Shown here one piece after another: positions 9,892-18,355 of a DNA stretch of 64,000 nt. The position numbers were made by a program, and so were the translations under genes. Below the pieces are notes generated by a model. That model had not been told where the DNA came from, did no database searches, and was given only the letters and a program-made list of their open reading frames with translations. Where the stretch lies: positions 1 to 64,000 of the forward strand of contig JASLYX010000002.1 of the NCBI GenBank assembly GCA_030739585.1, given 5' to 3'. Within the stretch, counting starts at the first letter, position 1. Every line of letters begins with the position of its first letter. The DNA comes from Candidatus Bathyarchaeota archaeon (lineage in GTDB: Archaea; Thermoproteota; Bathyarchaeia; TCS64).

Positions 9892-10535
9892 AGTTCGATC
9901 TCCTTTACTTTTCCAATAAACGACGCGATCTTTTCATGGTCTTTGATTCCGGGGCTCGATTCAACCCCTGTACTGACATCTACCGCATAGGGTCTTACTG
10001 TCTGGATAGCTTCCCAAATGTTTATTGGGGTTAGCCCTCCAGCCAGTATGAGCCTCTCTGGGCCTATGTTTTCTCTAATCTTTTTGCCAATCCACCAGTC
10101 ATTAGTGATTCCGGTTCCTCCGTGTTTTCCGGGGATGAATGTATCCAGCAGAACCGCATCAAATCCCCATGCTTCTTCCGCAGCTTTCAACACCCTTCCC
10201 GGCTCTGATCTAATACCTTTTATCAGAGTGGCTCCTGGGATCGCCTGCCTAATCTCCGCAACCTTAGGAACGCCTTTCCCGTGTATTTGGAGAATATCCG
10301 GCCTGACTCTATCATATGTCTCTGTGAGGTCGCTAAGAGTGTTAGGAACCATCACTAGGACGCTAGAGGTGAACACAGGGACCTGCCTTACGAGACTCGC
10401 CGCCTTTTCGGGAGAGAGATTTCGCTTGGACGTGGGGACACCAACGACGAATCCTATAGCGTCTGCTCCAGCACCTATAGCTGCAACTAGGTCCTCGTCC
10501 CGGGTGATTCCACAGATCTTAATTCTGATCTTCAA
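9888..10535 (-). CDS. trpF: phosphoribosylanthranilate isomerase
   Basis: Amadori isomerase of tryptophan synthesis, TIM barrel, 215 residues. The N-terminal KICGITRDED contains the catalytic Cys, and the late LAGGLTPINIWEAI and DVSTGVESSPGIKD are the phosphate-binding signatures. Overlaps trpC by four bases and trpB by four bases. Confidence 0.95.
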   Translation of the reverse strand: MKIRIKICGITRDEDLVAAIGAGADAIGFVVGVPTSKRNLSPEKAASLVRQVPVFTSSVLVMVPNTLSDLTETYDRVRPDILQIHGKGVPKVAEIRQAIPGATLIKGIRSEPGRVLKAAEEAWGFDAVLLDTFIPGKHGGTGITNDWWIGKKIRENIGPERLILAGGLTPINIWEAIQTVRPYAVDVSTGVESSPGIKDHEKIASFIGKVKEIEL

Positions 10536-11308
10536 GCTTTGACGAACCTCTTTACAGTTTCCCTTATATCCCTAGTCTGCATCAATGCCGAGCCAATGAG
10601 GAAAGCCCGGGCGCCGGTTTCCTTCAGGCGAAGAAGGTCTTGCGGAGTCTTGACGCCACTTTCGCTTACTATTATTTTATCTTCTGGATGGATGCTCTCA
10701 AGGATCCTCTCAGTCACTCCAAGGTCTACCTCTAGAGTCTTTAGGTTTCTATTGTTTATCCCGATCATATCCGCGTCGCTTTGCAGAGCTCTCCTAAACT
10801 CCTTTTCCGTGTGGGTTTCTAAGAGTACTTCTAGACCCTTTTCGTGGGCCAAGGAAATCATCTCATCGAGCCCATATGCGCTATGCCCTCTTTCGAAGAG
10901 GGCTTTTATGAGTAGAATCACATCTGCTTGTGTACTGGAAGCGGCCTCAATCTGCTCTGTATCAATGATAATGTCCTTCATCAGAATGGGTACCTGAACC
11001 GCCCCTCTGACTTTACGTATCGAATTTAATTCCCCATTAAAATGGATCGGCTCTGTGAGCACGGAGATCCCGGTAGCCCCTCCGTTAACCATCTCCAGCG
11101 CCATTTCTGCGGGATTGATATCGGTCCTTATTAAGCCTAGAGAGGGGGAGGTCTTTTTAATCTCTGAGATGACGGCATTCGTCTGGCATTTCTCAATGGT
11201 ATCCTTCAGGCTTAGTCCGGAGTGGCGAGTCTTGTGGTCAACCTGGTAGTAACCTTTTGATACCGTTTTTTTTGCATCAGCTGCAAGGATATCTAAAAAA
11301 TCACCCAT
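10532..11308 (-). CDS. trpC: indole-3-glycerol phosphate synthase
   Basis: Ring-closing decarboxylase producing indole-3-glycerol phosphate. Visible family motifs are EIKKTSPSLG (substrate-binding Lys), VPILMKDIIID, MIGINNRNLKTLEV (catalytic Asn/Arg) and SESGVKTPQD. I place the start at the ATG at 11308 (MGDFLDILA), which overlaps the trpD stop by eight bases; an in-frame TTG seven codons earlier at 11329 is the alternative. Normal length for a single-function TrpC. Confidence 0.94.
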   Translation of the reverse strand: MGDFLDILAADAKKTVSKGYYQVDHKTRHSGLSLKDTIEKCQTNAVISEIKKTSPSLGLIRTDINPAEMALEMVNGGATGISVLTEPIHFNGELNSIRKVRGAVQVPILMKDIIIDTEQIEAASSTQADVILLIKALFERGHSAYGLDEMISLAHEKGLEVLLETHTEKEFRRALQSDADMIGINNRNLKTLEVDLGVTERILESIHPEDKIIVSESGVKTPQDLLRLKETGARAFLIGSALMQTRDIRETVKRFVKA

Positions 11309-12362
11309 ACCTGTCCTCGAGCTCCTCAAGCCTAGATATATCTCCGCCAGATGTCTTCACAAGAGTCTTGAGCTTATTGTAAGCCCCTCCACTCCCGATC
11401 GCCTCCCGGGCCACTTCCATCCCGCTCATAAAGTCATCCGCCTTCCCGCCGATGACTATCCCCGCCGCGCCGTTCACCAATACGATCTCTGTCTTAGGAT
11501 CTTTAGACCCCTCGAGATCATTGAGTATCCTGTATGTGAGCTCGGCGTTCTCATCTGGACCTGCTCCCCTAATCTCTTCCGAACTAACCTGCTTCACTCC
11601 AAAGTCCCCGGGCATCGCCTCGAAGGTCCTAATCTCTTGGTCCCTCAGCCAGGAGATCTTTGTGGCTCCTACAGTTGAGATCTCGTCCAAGCTGTCGAGA
11701 CCGTGGACCACCATAGCTTCCTCACTCCCCAAGCGTTCTAGGACCTTTGCAAGGGGTTCAGTAAGAGCCGGGTCGTAGACGCCAATAAGCTGTGCTGATG
11801 CTCCAGCCGGGTTGGTGAGGGGGCCTAGGATGTTGAAGACAGTTCTGAGGCCTAGCTCCTTCCTAGGCCCAATTGCGTGTTTCATCGCAGGGTGAAAAGC
11901 TGGTGCAAACATGAAGCCTATACCCACCTCCTCTATTGACCTTTTAACCTCATCCGGGCCTAAGGCGAGGTTGAGCCCTAGCCTCTGGAGTACGTCCGCG
12001 CTACCACATAGGCTTGTGACCGAACGGTTTCCATGCTTCGCGATTTTCACACCAGCCCCTGAAGCGACAAATGCTGCGGTGGTGCTGATGTTGAACGTGT
12101 CCATCTTGTCCCCACCTGTGCCACAGGTATCTACCAAGCGTCCGTTAACTTTGGGGCTAATCTTATGACAATACTTCCTCATGGCTGAGGCGAAGGCGGA
12201 TATCTCCGCTATAGTCTCTTCCTTCATCCTAAGCGCTGTTAGGAATGATCCTATCTGGGAATCCGTTGCCTTCCCTGACATGATCTCTTCCATGGTTTCC
12301 TTAGCCTCCTCGAAGGAGAGACTTTGTTTCTCAACCAATTTTCCGATTGTTTTCCTGATCAC
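11301..12362 (-). CDS. trpD: anthranilate phosphoribosyltransferase
   Basis: Joins anthranilate to PRPP. The glycine loop VDTCGTGGDKMDTFNIS binds PRPP, KHGNRSVTS binds anthranilate/pyrophosphate and DEISTVGATKISWL lies near the metal site. 353 residues, normal size. Three bases separate it from trpG, and it overlaps trpC by eight bases. Confidence 0.96.
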   Translation of the reverse strand: MIRKTIGKLVEKQSLSFEEAKETMEEIMSGKATDSQIGSFLTALRMKEETIAEISAFASAMRKYCHKISPKVNGRLVDTCGTGGDKMDTFNISTTAAFVASGAGVKIAKHGNRSVTSLCGSADVLQRLGLNLALGPDEVKRSIEEVGIGFMFAPAFHPAMKHAIGPRKELGLRTVFNILGPLTNPAGASAQLIGVYDPALTEPLAKVLERLGSEEAMVVHGLDSLDEISTVGATKISWLRDQEIRTFEAMPGDFGVKQVSSEEIRGAGPDENAELTYRILNDLEGSKDPKTEIVLVNGAAGIVIGGKADDFMSGMEVAREAIGSGGAYNKLKTLVKTSGGDISRLEELEDRYG

Positions 12363-12365
12363 AGT

Positions 12366-12944
12366 TTACATCTCCAGGAAATTGGTAATTATCCTCTTCC
12401 CGCTAGTTGTAAGAATAGATTCAGGGTGGAACTGGACCCCCTCTATTGGGAACTCAACGTGCCTGACGCCCATGATTTCACTGTCATCAAGGGATACCGC
12501 GGTCACTTCAAGACAGTCTGGGATAGAACCTTTTTCCCCGACAAGGGAGTGATAGCGTGTTGCCTCCAGGGGATTCTCGATTCCCTTAAAAAGGCCCTTC
12601 CCGTCATGCGTGATGATACTGGGTTTGCCGTGTACCACCTTTCTGGCCCTAATCACCTTTCCACCATAAGTTGCAATGATTCCCTGGTGGCCCAGACAGA
12701 CGCCTAGGGTGGGGACCGTGGGGCTCATCCTCCTTAGGATCCCCGAGCAGACCCCGAAATACTTGGGGTCCTGAGGGTCACCAGGCCCTGGAGAGATGAC
12801 TATCTTGTCAGGGTTCATCTGTATCGCCTCCTCGAGGGTTATCTGATCGTTCCTGTAGACAACGGGGGCTCCTCCAAGCTCCCCTACGTACTGGACGAGG
12901 TTGTAGACGAAGGAGTCATAGTTATCGATTACGAGGACCTTCAG
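12366..12944 (-). CDS. trpG: anthranilate synthase glutamine amidotransferase, CTG start
   Basis: Supplies ammonia to TrpE. The class I amidotransferase triad is present: Cys in GVCLGHQG, and His and Glu in VQFHPES. The N-terminal strand KVLVIDNYDSFVYNL, typical of TrpG, is in frame but has no ATG, GTG or TTG before an upstream in-frame TGA. The only start that keeps it is CTG at 12944-12942, overlapping the trpE stop as CTGA and lying eight bases after a perfect GGAGGT (12953-12958). This gives 192 residues, the normal length. An internal ATG at 12818 would delete the first 42 conserved residues. CTG initiation is inference; a point change from ATGA to CTGA would explain it. Confidence 0.9.
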   Translation of the reverse strand: MKVLVIDNYDSFVYNLVQYVGELGGAPVVYRNDQITLEEAIQMNPDKIVISPGPGDPQDPKYFGVCSGILRRMSPTVPTLGVCLGHQGIIATYGGKVIRARKVVHGKPSIITHDGKGLFKGIENPLEATRYHSLVGEKGSIPDCLEVTAVSLDDSEIMGVRHVEFPIEGVQFHPESILTTSGKRIITNFLEM

Positions 12945-14335
12945 CTGTCATTACCTCCTGCAGCCTCGAGTGCCTTTAAAAGTGCTGCAGCTTTGTGTTC
13001 CGTCTCATACCATTCCTTCTCCGGGTCCGAGTCAGCCACGATGCCTCCGCCTGCCTGAATGGTAGCTCTATTCCCAATGGCGACTAGGGTTCTTATCGTG
13101 ATGGCGAAATCCGCATTTCCGTTATAGCTAAAGTAGCCCACGGCGCCGGCGTAGGGACCCCGTCTAGTTGGCTCTAATTCATCTATGATCTCCATGGCCC
13201 TTACTTTAGGGGCGCCAGAAACGGTGCCTGCGGGGAAAACGGCTCTCAAGGCGTCGTAGCTGTCCATCTCCTCTCGGAGGGTGCCCCTGACCTGGGTCAC
13301 GATGTGCTGGACGTGACTGTACTGGTGGACCTGCATGTACTCTGGTAGGTGAACGCTACCGTACTTGGCAACCTTGCCGATATCGTTCCTCCCGAGGTCT
13401 ACGAGCATCACATGCTCCGCCCGCTCCTTAGGGTCTGATATGAGCTCTTCTGCGAGACGCTTGTTCTCAACAGGGTCATCTACTCTAGGACAGGTCCCCG
13501 CTATGGGGAAGGTGTCAACGGTGTCCCCATCGACCCTTACCAGCATTTCGGGACTCGAACCTATGACCTGACGGTCCCCCATCTTCAAATAGTACATGTA
13601 AGGCGAGGGGTTGATCTCCCTGAGGCTCCGATAGAACGCAATCAGGTCGCCCTTAAACCCAAACTCGAAGCGCTTGGAGGGAACCACCTGAAATATGTCA
13701 CCCGCGGCGATGTGCTCTTTTGCCTTGGCCACGGCTGCCATGTAGTCTTCCATGGATATGTTCGTCATCGGCTTCTTGAACTTAATGGGAGCGAAGTCGT
13801 TGGGCTCCTTGAGGAGACTATTGATCTCTCCAAGGCGGTATTCATCAGTGTAGCAGTAGTATTCTTTCCCCTCCACATGGTCAAAGATGATCCCATCATC
13901 GTAGACCCCCATCTCCAAGTCAGGGAAACCCAAATCGTCTATAGCATTAGAGGGGAGTTTCTCCCAATGCCTTATTGCATCATATGTGATGAAGCCCACG
14001 GCTCCCCCCACGAGCCTGAACCTCTGGAATGTCGACGCCCTCCCCTCGAGGGTTTTTTTTACTATATCCAAGGGGTCGGAGGTATTCTCGACCCTTCTCT
14101 CCCCTGACCTCATATTCTTGATGACCGCTTTGCGCCCCTTAACAGTGATAATGAGACGCGGATTGAACCCGATGAATGAGTACTGCGCCAGCTTCTCAGG
14201 GCCCTCGATGGATTCTAACAGATAGGCATAGTGGCACCGCTTAGAGATCTTTGTGAAGATCTCAATGGGGGAGTTACTGAATGAAAGCTTGACTAGATTC
14301 ACCTTTAGTGGTTGCTTCAGATTCTGAACCTTCAC
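12941..14335 (-). CDS. trpE: anthranilate synthase component I
   Basis: Makes anthranilate from chorismate with TrpG. The N-terminal LLES (residues 39-42) is the known tryptophan-binding motif for feedback inhibition, so the enzyme is probably end-product controlled. The C-terminal chorismate-binding domain carries GDIFQVVPSKR, GSSPEMLVR, PIAGTCPR, LVDLGRNDIGKV and SGAPKVRAMEIIDE. 464 residues, GTG start preceded by GAGGGG. First gene of the trpEGDCFBA operon. Confidence 0.96.
   Translation of the reverse strand: MKVQNLKQPLKVNLVKLSFSNSPIEIFTKISKRCHYAYLLESIEGPEKLAQYSFIGFNPRLIITVKGRKAVIKNMRSGERRVENTSDPLDIVKKTLEGRASTFQRFRLVGGAVGFITYDAIRHWEKLPSNAIDDLGFPDLEMGVYDDGIIFDHVEGKEYYCYTDEYRLGEINSLLKEPNDFAPIKFKKPMTNISMEDYMAAVAKAKEHIAAGDIFQVVPSKRFEFGFKGDLIAFYRSLREINPSPYMYYLKMGDRQVIGSSPEMLVRVDGDTVDTFPIAGTCPRVDDPVENKRLAEELISDPKERAEHVMLVDLGRNDIGKVAKYGSVHLPEYMQVHQYSHVQHIVTQVRGTLREEMDSYDALRAVFPAGTVSGAPKVRAMEIIDELEPTRRGPYAGAVGYFSYNGNADFAITIRTLVAIGNRATIQAGGGIVADSDPEKEWYETEHKAAALLKALEAAGGNDS
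12953..12958 (-). promoter_or_regulatory. Shine-Dalgarno sequence of trpG
   Basis: Minus-strand GGAGGT inside the last trpE codons, eight bases before the CTG at 12944. It is the main sequence evidence for choosing that start. Confidence 0.7.
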
Positions 14336-14393
14336 CCTTTTTCCCCTCTCCCTCTTTTTTTAGGCGTATGAGTGGTCCGCTTTCCAGCTTTTT

Positions 14394-14405
14394 CTCTTCT
14401 AATTA
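14394..14405 (-). promoter_or_regulatory. putative TATA region of the trp operon
   Basis: Minus-strand AGTTTAATTAGA lies about 60-70 bases before the trpE GTG. The inverted repeat at 14429-14446 sits about 25 bases upstream of it, the place for an operator or activator site. Confidence 0.35.
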
Positions 14406-14428
14406 AACTGTTCGTTGAGAATGGTACA

Positions 14429-14446
14429 TGATGCATATCGGCATCA
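14429..14446. promoter_or_regulatory. inverted repeat upstream of trpE, possible operator
   Basis: TGATGC and GCATCA form perfect six-base arms around a six-base spacer. The flank contains GTACAT, reminiscent of the TGTACA TRP boxes bound by TrpY in Methanothermobacter, but no TrpY gene is in the window. Its position ahead of the trp promoter suggests a regulator site; this is inference. Confidence 0.35.
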
Positions 14447-14463
14447 ATGGGACCCTCTTGGAG

Positions 14464-14562
14464 TCATAAGCGTTTCTCTAGGTCGATTATTTTTAGAATT
14501 TCTTGGGGCATTCTGTCCTCCGTCAGGAGGATCTTCTTATCCAGTCCAAGTGATACACGCAC
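14464..14562 (-). pseudogene. duplicated 5' fragment of trpB2 (32-codon ORF)
   Basis: The minus strand reads GTG, then [18 protein letters not shown], nearly the N-terminus of TrpB2 ([16 protein letters not shown]), then diverges and ends at TGA. The similarity continues upstream through the ribosome-binding site (AAAGGAGAAA), and the DNA coding for KKILLTED is almost identical in the two copies. It is therefore a truncated copy of the trpB2 gene start. It has no Trp codon, so it is not an attenuator leader peptide. Because it keeps a start and a Shine-Dalgarno it might still be translated ahead of trpE. Confidence 0.7.
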
Positions 14563-14845
14563 ATTTCTCCTTTATGGATACTTTCAATTCCCCTACCTAG
14601 CCTTATAATCGTTTTGTTATCAGGCGCCCAATTCAGGCTAACCTATTGAGAGCAGGATATTGACAACAATCACCCCGTCGCGCGCTCCACTATCCTCTAT
14701 ATGACGAAAAGGCATAACGCCGATAATTAAAATGAATTCACATTATGGATGAACATAACCCATGAGACTTAACGGCGGAGTTCAAGCGGCTCATAAAGAC
14801 GCTGAAGCTCTCCCAAATAGTCCCCTTAAAACACTAAGAGCCGAC
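14563..14845. other. gene-free stretch
   Basis: About 280 bases without an ORF that I can support; A/T-rich patches near 14590-14620 and 14725-14745 may hold promoter-like sequence. Probably part of the same decayed interval as the remnants on both sides. Confidence 0.4.
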
Positions 14846-15196
14846 CCCTATGTTGTAGATGGAAAATCCATTGTTGCCCTTGTCCGGTCTGATGACCGGA
14901 AGAAGGGGATAAATCACGCACTGCCCCTCATTTGAGGCATAAGACCCCTAACGAAAGGGGTTAAAGGAGAGATCATAATCAAACCAAATGGCAATCACGA
15001 CATGCCCTTTCCCCGTAACTCCGACCCGGAGACGGTCAGCCTCATAGCTGAATCATTGATAGCTGACGGGTTTGACCCGGGGATGATTGTCATAGGTGAA
15101 ATGTCTGGAAAATACCGGGGTCTCCCAACCCGTGTGACGATGAAGAACTTGGGTCTTGAAATTTTTATCTATTCTTCTGTCATCAAACGCCTTTAG
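14846..15196 (+). pseudogene. DUF362 protein remnant
   Basis: The plus strand reads DGKSIVALVRSDDRKKG, IIIKPNGNHDMPFPRNSDPETV, AESLIADGFDPG and VIGEMSGKYRGLPTR, all typical of DUF362 (iron-sulfur-linked protein family of unknown role). An in-frame TGA at 14933-14935 interrupts it, the usual start is missing, and after GLE the sequence departs from the family and stops at 15196. Only about a third of a DUF362 protein remains, cut off by the end of the convergent gene at 15183. Confidence 0.7.
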
Positions 15197-15935
15197 ATGC
15201 CCTAGGAGGCAAATTACCTGCTCCGCTCTGGTTTCCCCCTCCTTTAAGATATAGGACTGTTGCGGCTGTGATGAGGAGGATAGAGACGACCCCGATAATT
15301 AGGTGGGGATATGGCAATACGGCGGCTTTCTCCGTCAGTAACTGGTTCACGTAAGGGAACCCGAAGTAGACCCCCGTAGATATCACCACCGTTCCAGCTA
15401 CAAGTTGACTCAGATAGACCATCTGTCCTCGGGAAATCTCTTCGATGTCGTCTTCTTCAGCGCCCCTCTCCTTAAGCTCCGACCGCATCTCCTTAAACCT
15501 CATAGTGTACCTGAGGGTGAGGTAGGTGGCTTGGAGGAGGAGGCCGACAACGAAGACCCAATGTACCGTCACGGCCGTTAGGGACTCATAGGGTAGGATG
15601 AGGTTGATCCAGTTGAATGTTGAGAAGTCGAGAACAGAGGGGAAGAACATAAGCATATTGAGGCTAAAGAGTCTCCCGAACCCAGTCTCGTCCCCTTTCC
15701 GCCAGAACGTAAACGAGAGGGCCAGAGCCAGACCGATCATAATGAGGTCTAGTGACGACCCGCTCTCACCAGTGGGAGAGCCTCCGAGAAAGGACGCTAT
15801 AGGCCCAAAAATGATAGCCATGTATGGCCTCGCCCGCCAGTAGAGGCTCGTCTGTACCATGGTTACAGCCGCCATGTACGTAGAGACTATCGCGAGCACA
15901 AACTCCGAGCCCCTGATGAATGTGGCTGTATTCAT
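15183..15935 (-). CDS. multi-pass membrane protein, end of the MoxR/DUF58 operon
   Basis: 250 residues with about six hydrophobic helices and a cytoplasmic charged loop (RFKEMRSELKERGAEEDDIEE). No family recognised. It starts one base after the DUF58 stop, so it is the last gene of the five-gene operon reading right to left from 21650. Its role is probably structural within the membrane complex implied by the operon, but that is inference. Confidence 0.8.
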   Translation of the reverse strand: MNTATFIRGSEFVLAIVSTYMAAVTMVQTSLYWRARPYMAIIFGPIASFLGGSPTGESGSSLDLIMIGLALALSFTFWRKGDETGFGRLFSLNMLMFFPSVLDFSTFNWINLILPYESLTAVTVHWVFVVGLLLQATYLTLRYTMRFKEMRSELKERGAEEDDIEEISRGQMVYLSQLVAGTVVISTGVYFGFPYVNQLLTEKAAVLPYPHLIIGVVSILLITAATVLYLKGGGNQSGAGNLPPRASKGV

Positions 15936-15936
15936 A

Positions 15937-17367
15937 TTATGCCCTCTGCTTGATTAGTGCCTGAGCAAAGCTCTGAGTATGGGGGTTCCAGTTCACCACA
16001 GTAGCCCCCATCTTTCTTAGGACCCCCGTAAGGGGCTTGTTCCGGAAGTCGAGGAGCTTTGCCGCGATTTCCTCTACCTCCCTCTGCGCAGCAATCTTAT
16101 AGCCCTGGATATTGAATACGATTATGGAGGGCTTCATCTTTAGCCTCCCTGAGTATTTGTAGAGTTCCTTTATCCCTGCGTAGAGTGCGTCCGTCTTGGA
16201 GGCGTCGAGCATCGTGATGATTATAAAGAGGGGGAGTGTGCCCACGATATGGCGGCGGCAACTATGGATCGCCTCCTTGAGACTCTCTCCACTGTATCGG
16301 ATGTCCACGTTAAGCATCTCCCGTAAGATCCTAAACTGCTGCTTCTTTCCCGTGTCGGGGAAGAGGTACCGGCTGAGGGAGGGTTCCCTTGTTCCTCTGG
16401 CCTCCTCTACCTTGACTTTAGTTTCCATTTGATCCATCCCGAAGAATGTGTTGTCGAGATCAGGGGTATCTTGGGTCCTTTGGTAACTCCCTTCCCACTC
16501 ATGGGCATCGTAGTCGTAGATGCAGAGCCCGACTTGGCACTCCCTGCTCAGATAAAAGTCGGCGAGCCCCAGGGTGGCTCTCACCGCATATTCCATGGTG
16601 TTCTGCACTGTGGTGCCCAGTGACATATGGGTAGCACTATCTAGGAAGATCCAGACCATCTTCTTCCCCTCCTTCTCGTACTCGTTAACCTGGAGGGCCG
16701 AGGGGGAGCTACTGAGTCGTCGGGCGGTGACCTTCCAATTGATGTTTCTGTAAAGATCGCCAGGCTGGTAGTCCCGGACCTCAAGGAAATCTGTGGTGGG
16801 AAATCCAAACGTGATCCGGGCCTCCATGGGCATCGGGATCCGTGTAATAGCCTTTTTTTCACGTATCCGGCGCACGAACATGGGTCTCGGCTGGACGATA
16901 TAGCTCCGGGGCGCCTGGGCTTTCCCTATTTGGTTATCTGTAATCTGGAGGGGGTGGCGGGTCTCGTACTTGACATCGTTGAGCTCGTACATGCCACGCT
17001 TGGCACAGGTGGCGCGGTAGCTAATAATCACCTGTTTGTCCTTGACCCCCTTCCAGAAGAATTTAACGTTGGTTCCCTCGTCAAGATTGAAGCTAGAAGG
17101 GATGCAGTCGTTGAAACTGACTAGACCAACGCCCCCTTTTACTGTGGCGGTTAGGGTGTCCGCTATTTGGTTGTCTACCCATATCTTAGCATCCTCCCCT
17201 TTTCGACTAACTGTGATGTCTTGAGGTTGCCTTATGAGGACTCCGATAGCAAGGAAGACGATGGGGAAGAGGCCCAGGACAACAAATATGAGGTTCCCCA
17301 GAAACATTCCCATCACCATGAAGGTAATGCCGCTTACAATGATTTCTTGGGTGCTTTGTGTGATCAC
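15937..17367 (-). CDS. DUF58 protein with vWA-like fold
   Basis: 476 residues. Two N-terminal transmembrane helices, a beta-rich middle, then the DUF58 signature FLEVRDYQPGDLYRNINWK followed by a von Willebrand A-like domain (VWIFLDSATHMS). DUF58 proteins are paired with MoxR AAA ATPases and are thought to be chaperoned or remodelled by them. The next gene upstream is that MoxR, nine bases away. Confidence 0.9.
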   Translation of the reverse strand: MITQSTQEIIVSGITFMVMGMFLGNLIFVVLGLFPIVFLAIGVLIRQPQDITVSRKGEDAKIWVDNQIADTLTATVKGGVGLVSFNDCIPSSFNLDEGTNVKFFWKGVKDKQVIISYRATCAKRGMYELNDVKYETRHPLQITDNQIGKAQAPRSYIVQPRPMFVRRIREKKAITRIPMPMEARITFGFPTTDFLEVRDYQPGDLYRNINWKVTARRLSSSPSALQVNEYEKEGKKMVWIFLDSATHMSLGTTVQNTMEYAVRATLGLADFYLSRECQVGLCIYDYDAHEWEGSYQRTQDTPDLDNTFFGMDQMETKVKVEEARGTREPSLSRYLFPDTGKKQQFRILREMLNVDIRYSGESLKEAIHSCRRHIVGTLPLFIIITMLDASKTDALYAGIKELYKYSGRLKMKPSIIVFNIQGYKIAAQREVEEIAAKLLDFRNKPLTGVLRKMGATVVNWNPHTQSFAQALIKQRA

Positions 17368-17376
17368 CTAATCCCC

Positions 17377-18354
17377 TCACGGATTGGAAGTGAACTCCTT
17401 GGGGACCTCGACCTGATCCACGATCTCCTTCAGGATCGCGGAGACGCTGAACGTCCCCTCGATGGCGTACTCCATCTTCATGATCATTCTGTGGCCTAAA
17501 GCATTGTTCACAAACATCTTGACGTCATCGGGGGTCACGAAACTCCGTCCCGCGATCGCAGCGTGGGCTCTCGACACTTTAAGGAGGCTGAGTCCCCCCC
17601 TCGGGCTGGCGCCTACTTCAATCATAGGGTGGCGCCGGGTGAGCCTGACAATATCGCTGATGTAGTCGATGATCTGGTCATCGACATATATCTCGGTCTC
17701 GATGAACTGCTGCATCGCAACAAAGAGGGCCTGATCTGTCACCGGCTTAATGAAGTTGGTGGGGTCATCCCTGCGCCAGCCGATGCGTCGCTTCAATATG
17801 AGGCTCTCTTCGGCCTTTGTGGGGACATATCCCATGCTGAGCTTTATGAGGAATCTATCCATCTGGGCTTCAGGGAGTGGATAGGTGCCCTCGAGTTCGA
17901 TGGGGTTCTGGGTCGCGATGACAAAAAAGGGAGCGCTGAGCTTGTGGGTCTCCCCCTCAATTGTGACTTGGCGCTCCTCCATCGCCTCTAGGAGGGCCGA
18001 CTGGGTCTTTGGTGGGCTCCTATTGATCTCATCAGCAAGAAGGATGTTTGTGAAAATAGGGCCCTTCTCCAATACGAACTTTGACTCCGCCATCCTCCAG
18101 ACCCTGGTTCCAAGGATATCAGCAGCCATAAGGTCCGGGGTAAACTGGACCCTTCCCCAGGTGCAGCCTGTAACCCTTGCGAAGACCTTTGCAAGGAGGG
18201 TCTTACCCAGGCCCGGGTAGTCTTCGAAGAGGATATGGCCGTTGGCCAGGCCTGATGCCAGAAGTTTCTTGAGCAATAGGTTGTTCCCTACGAAGTACAT
18301 ACCTATGCCGTCTAGGACCTTTGTACAGACATCTTTTACTTCCCATACGTTCAT
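17377..18354 (-). CDS. MoxR-type AAA+ ATPase
   Basis: 325 residues. Walker A PGLGKTLLAK (residues 47-56), Walker B LLADEINRSPPKTQSALLEAM, sensor ATQNPIELEGTYPLPEAQMDRF and the C-terminal ASPRGGLSLLK are all intact, so it should hydrolyse ATP. MoxR proteins act as chaperones that mature or activate vWA-domain partners; the DUF58 product next door is the obvious client. One base separates it from the preceding membrane gene. Confidence 0.95.
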   Translation of the reverse strand: MNVWEVKDVCTKVLDGIGMYFVGNNLLLKKLLASGLANGHILFEDYPGLGKTLLAKVFARVTGCTWGRVQFTPDLMAADILGTRVWRMAESKFVLEKGPIFTNILLADEINRSPPKTQSALLEAMEERQVTIEGETHKLSAPFFVIATQNPIELEGTYPLPEAQMDRFLIKLSMGYVPTKAEESLILKRRIGWRRDDPTNFIKPVTDQALFVAMQQFIETEIYVDDQIIDYISDIVRLTRRHPMIEVGASPRGGLSLLKVSRAHAAIAGRSFVTPDDVKMFVNNALGHRMIMKMEYAIEGTFSVSAILKEIVDQVEVPKEFTSNP

Positions 18355-18355
18355 C

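Noticed and set aside
10018-10542. 174-residue plus-strand ORF
   Set aside because: Lies wholly antisense to trpF, has low-complexity Ser/Pro composition and no ribosome-binding site; a shadow ORF.
14464-14562. Trp attenuator leader peptide
   Set aside because: The 32-codon ORF has no Trp codon and its sequence is explained by similarity to the trpB2 start; classic attenuation is not known in archaea.
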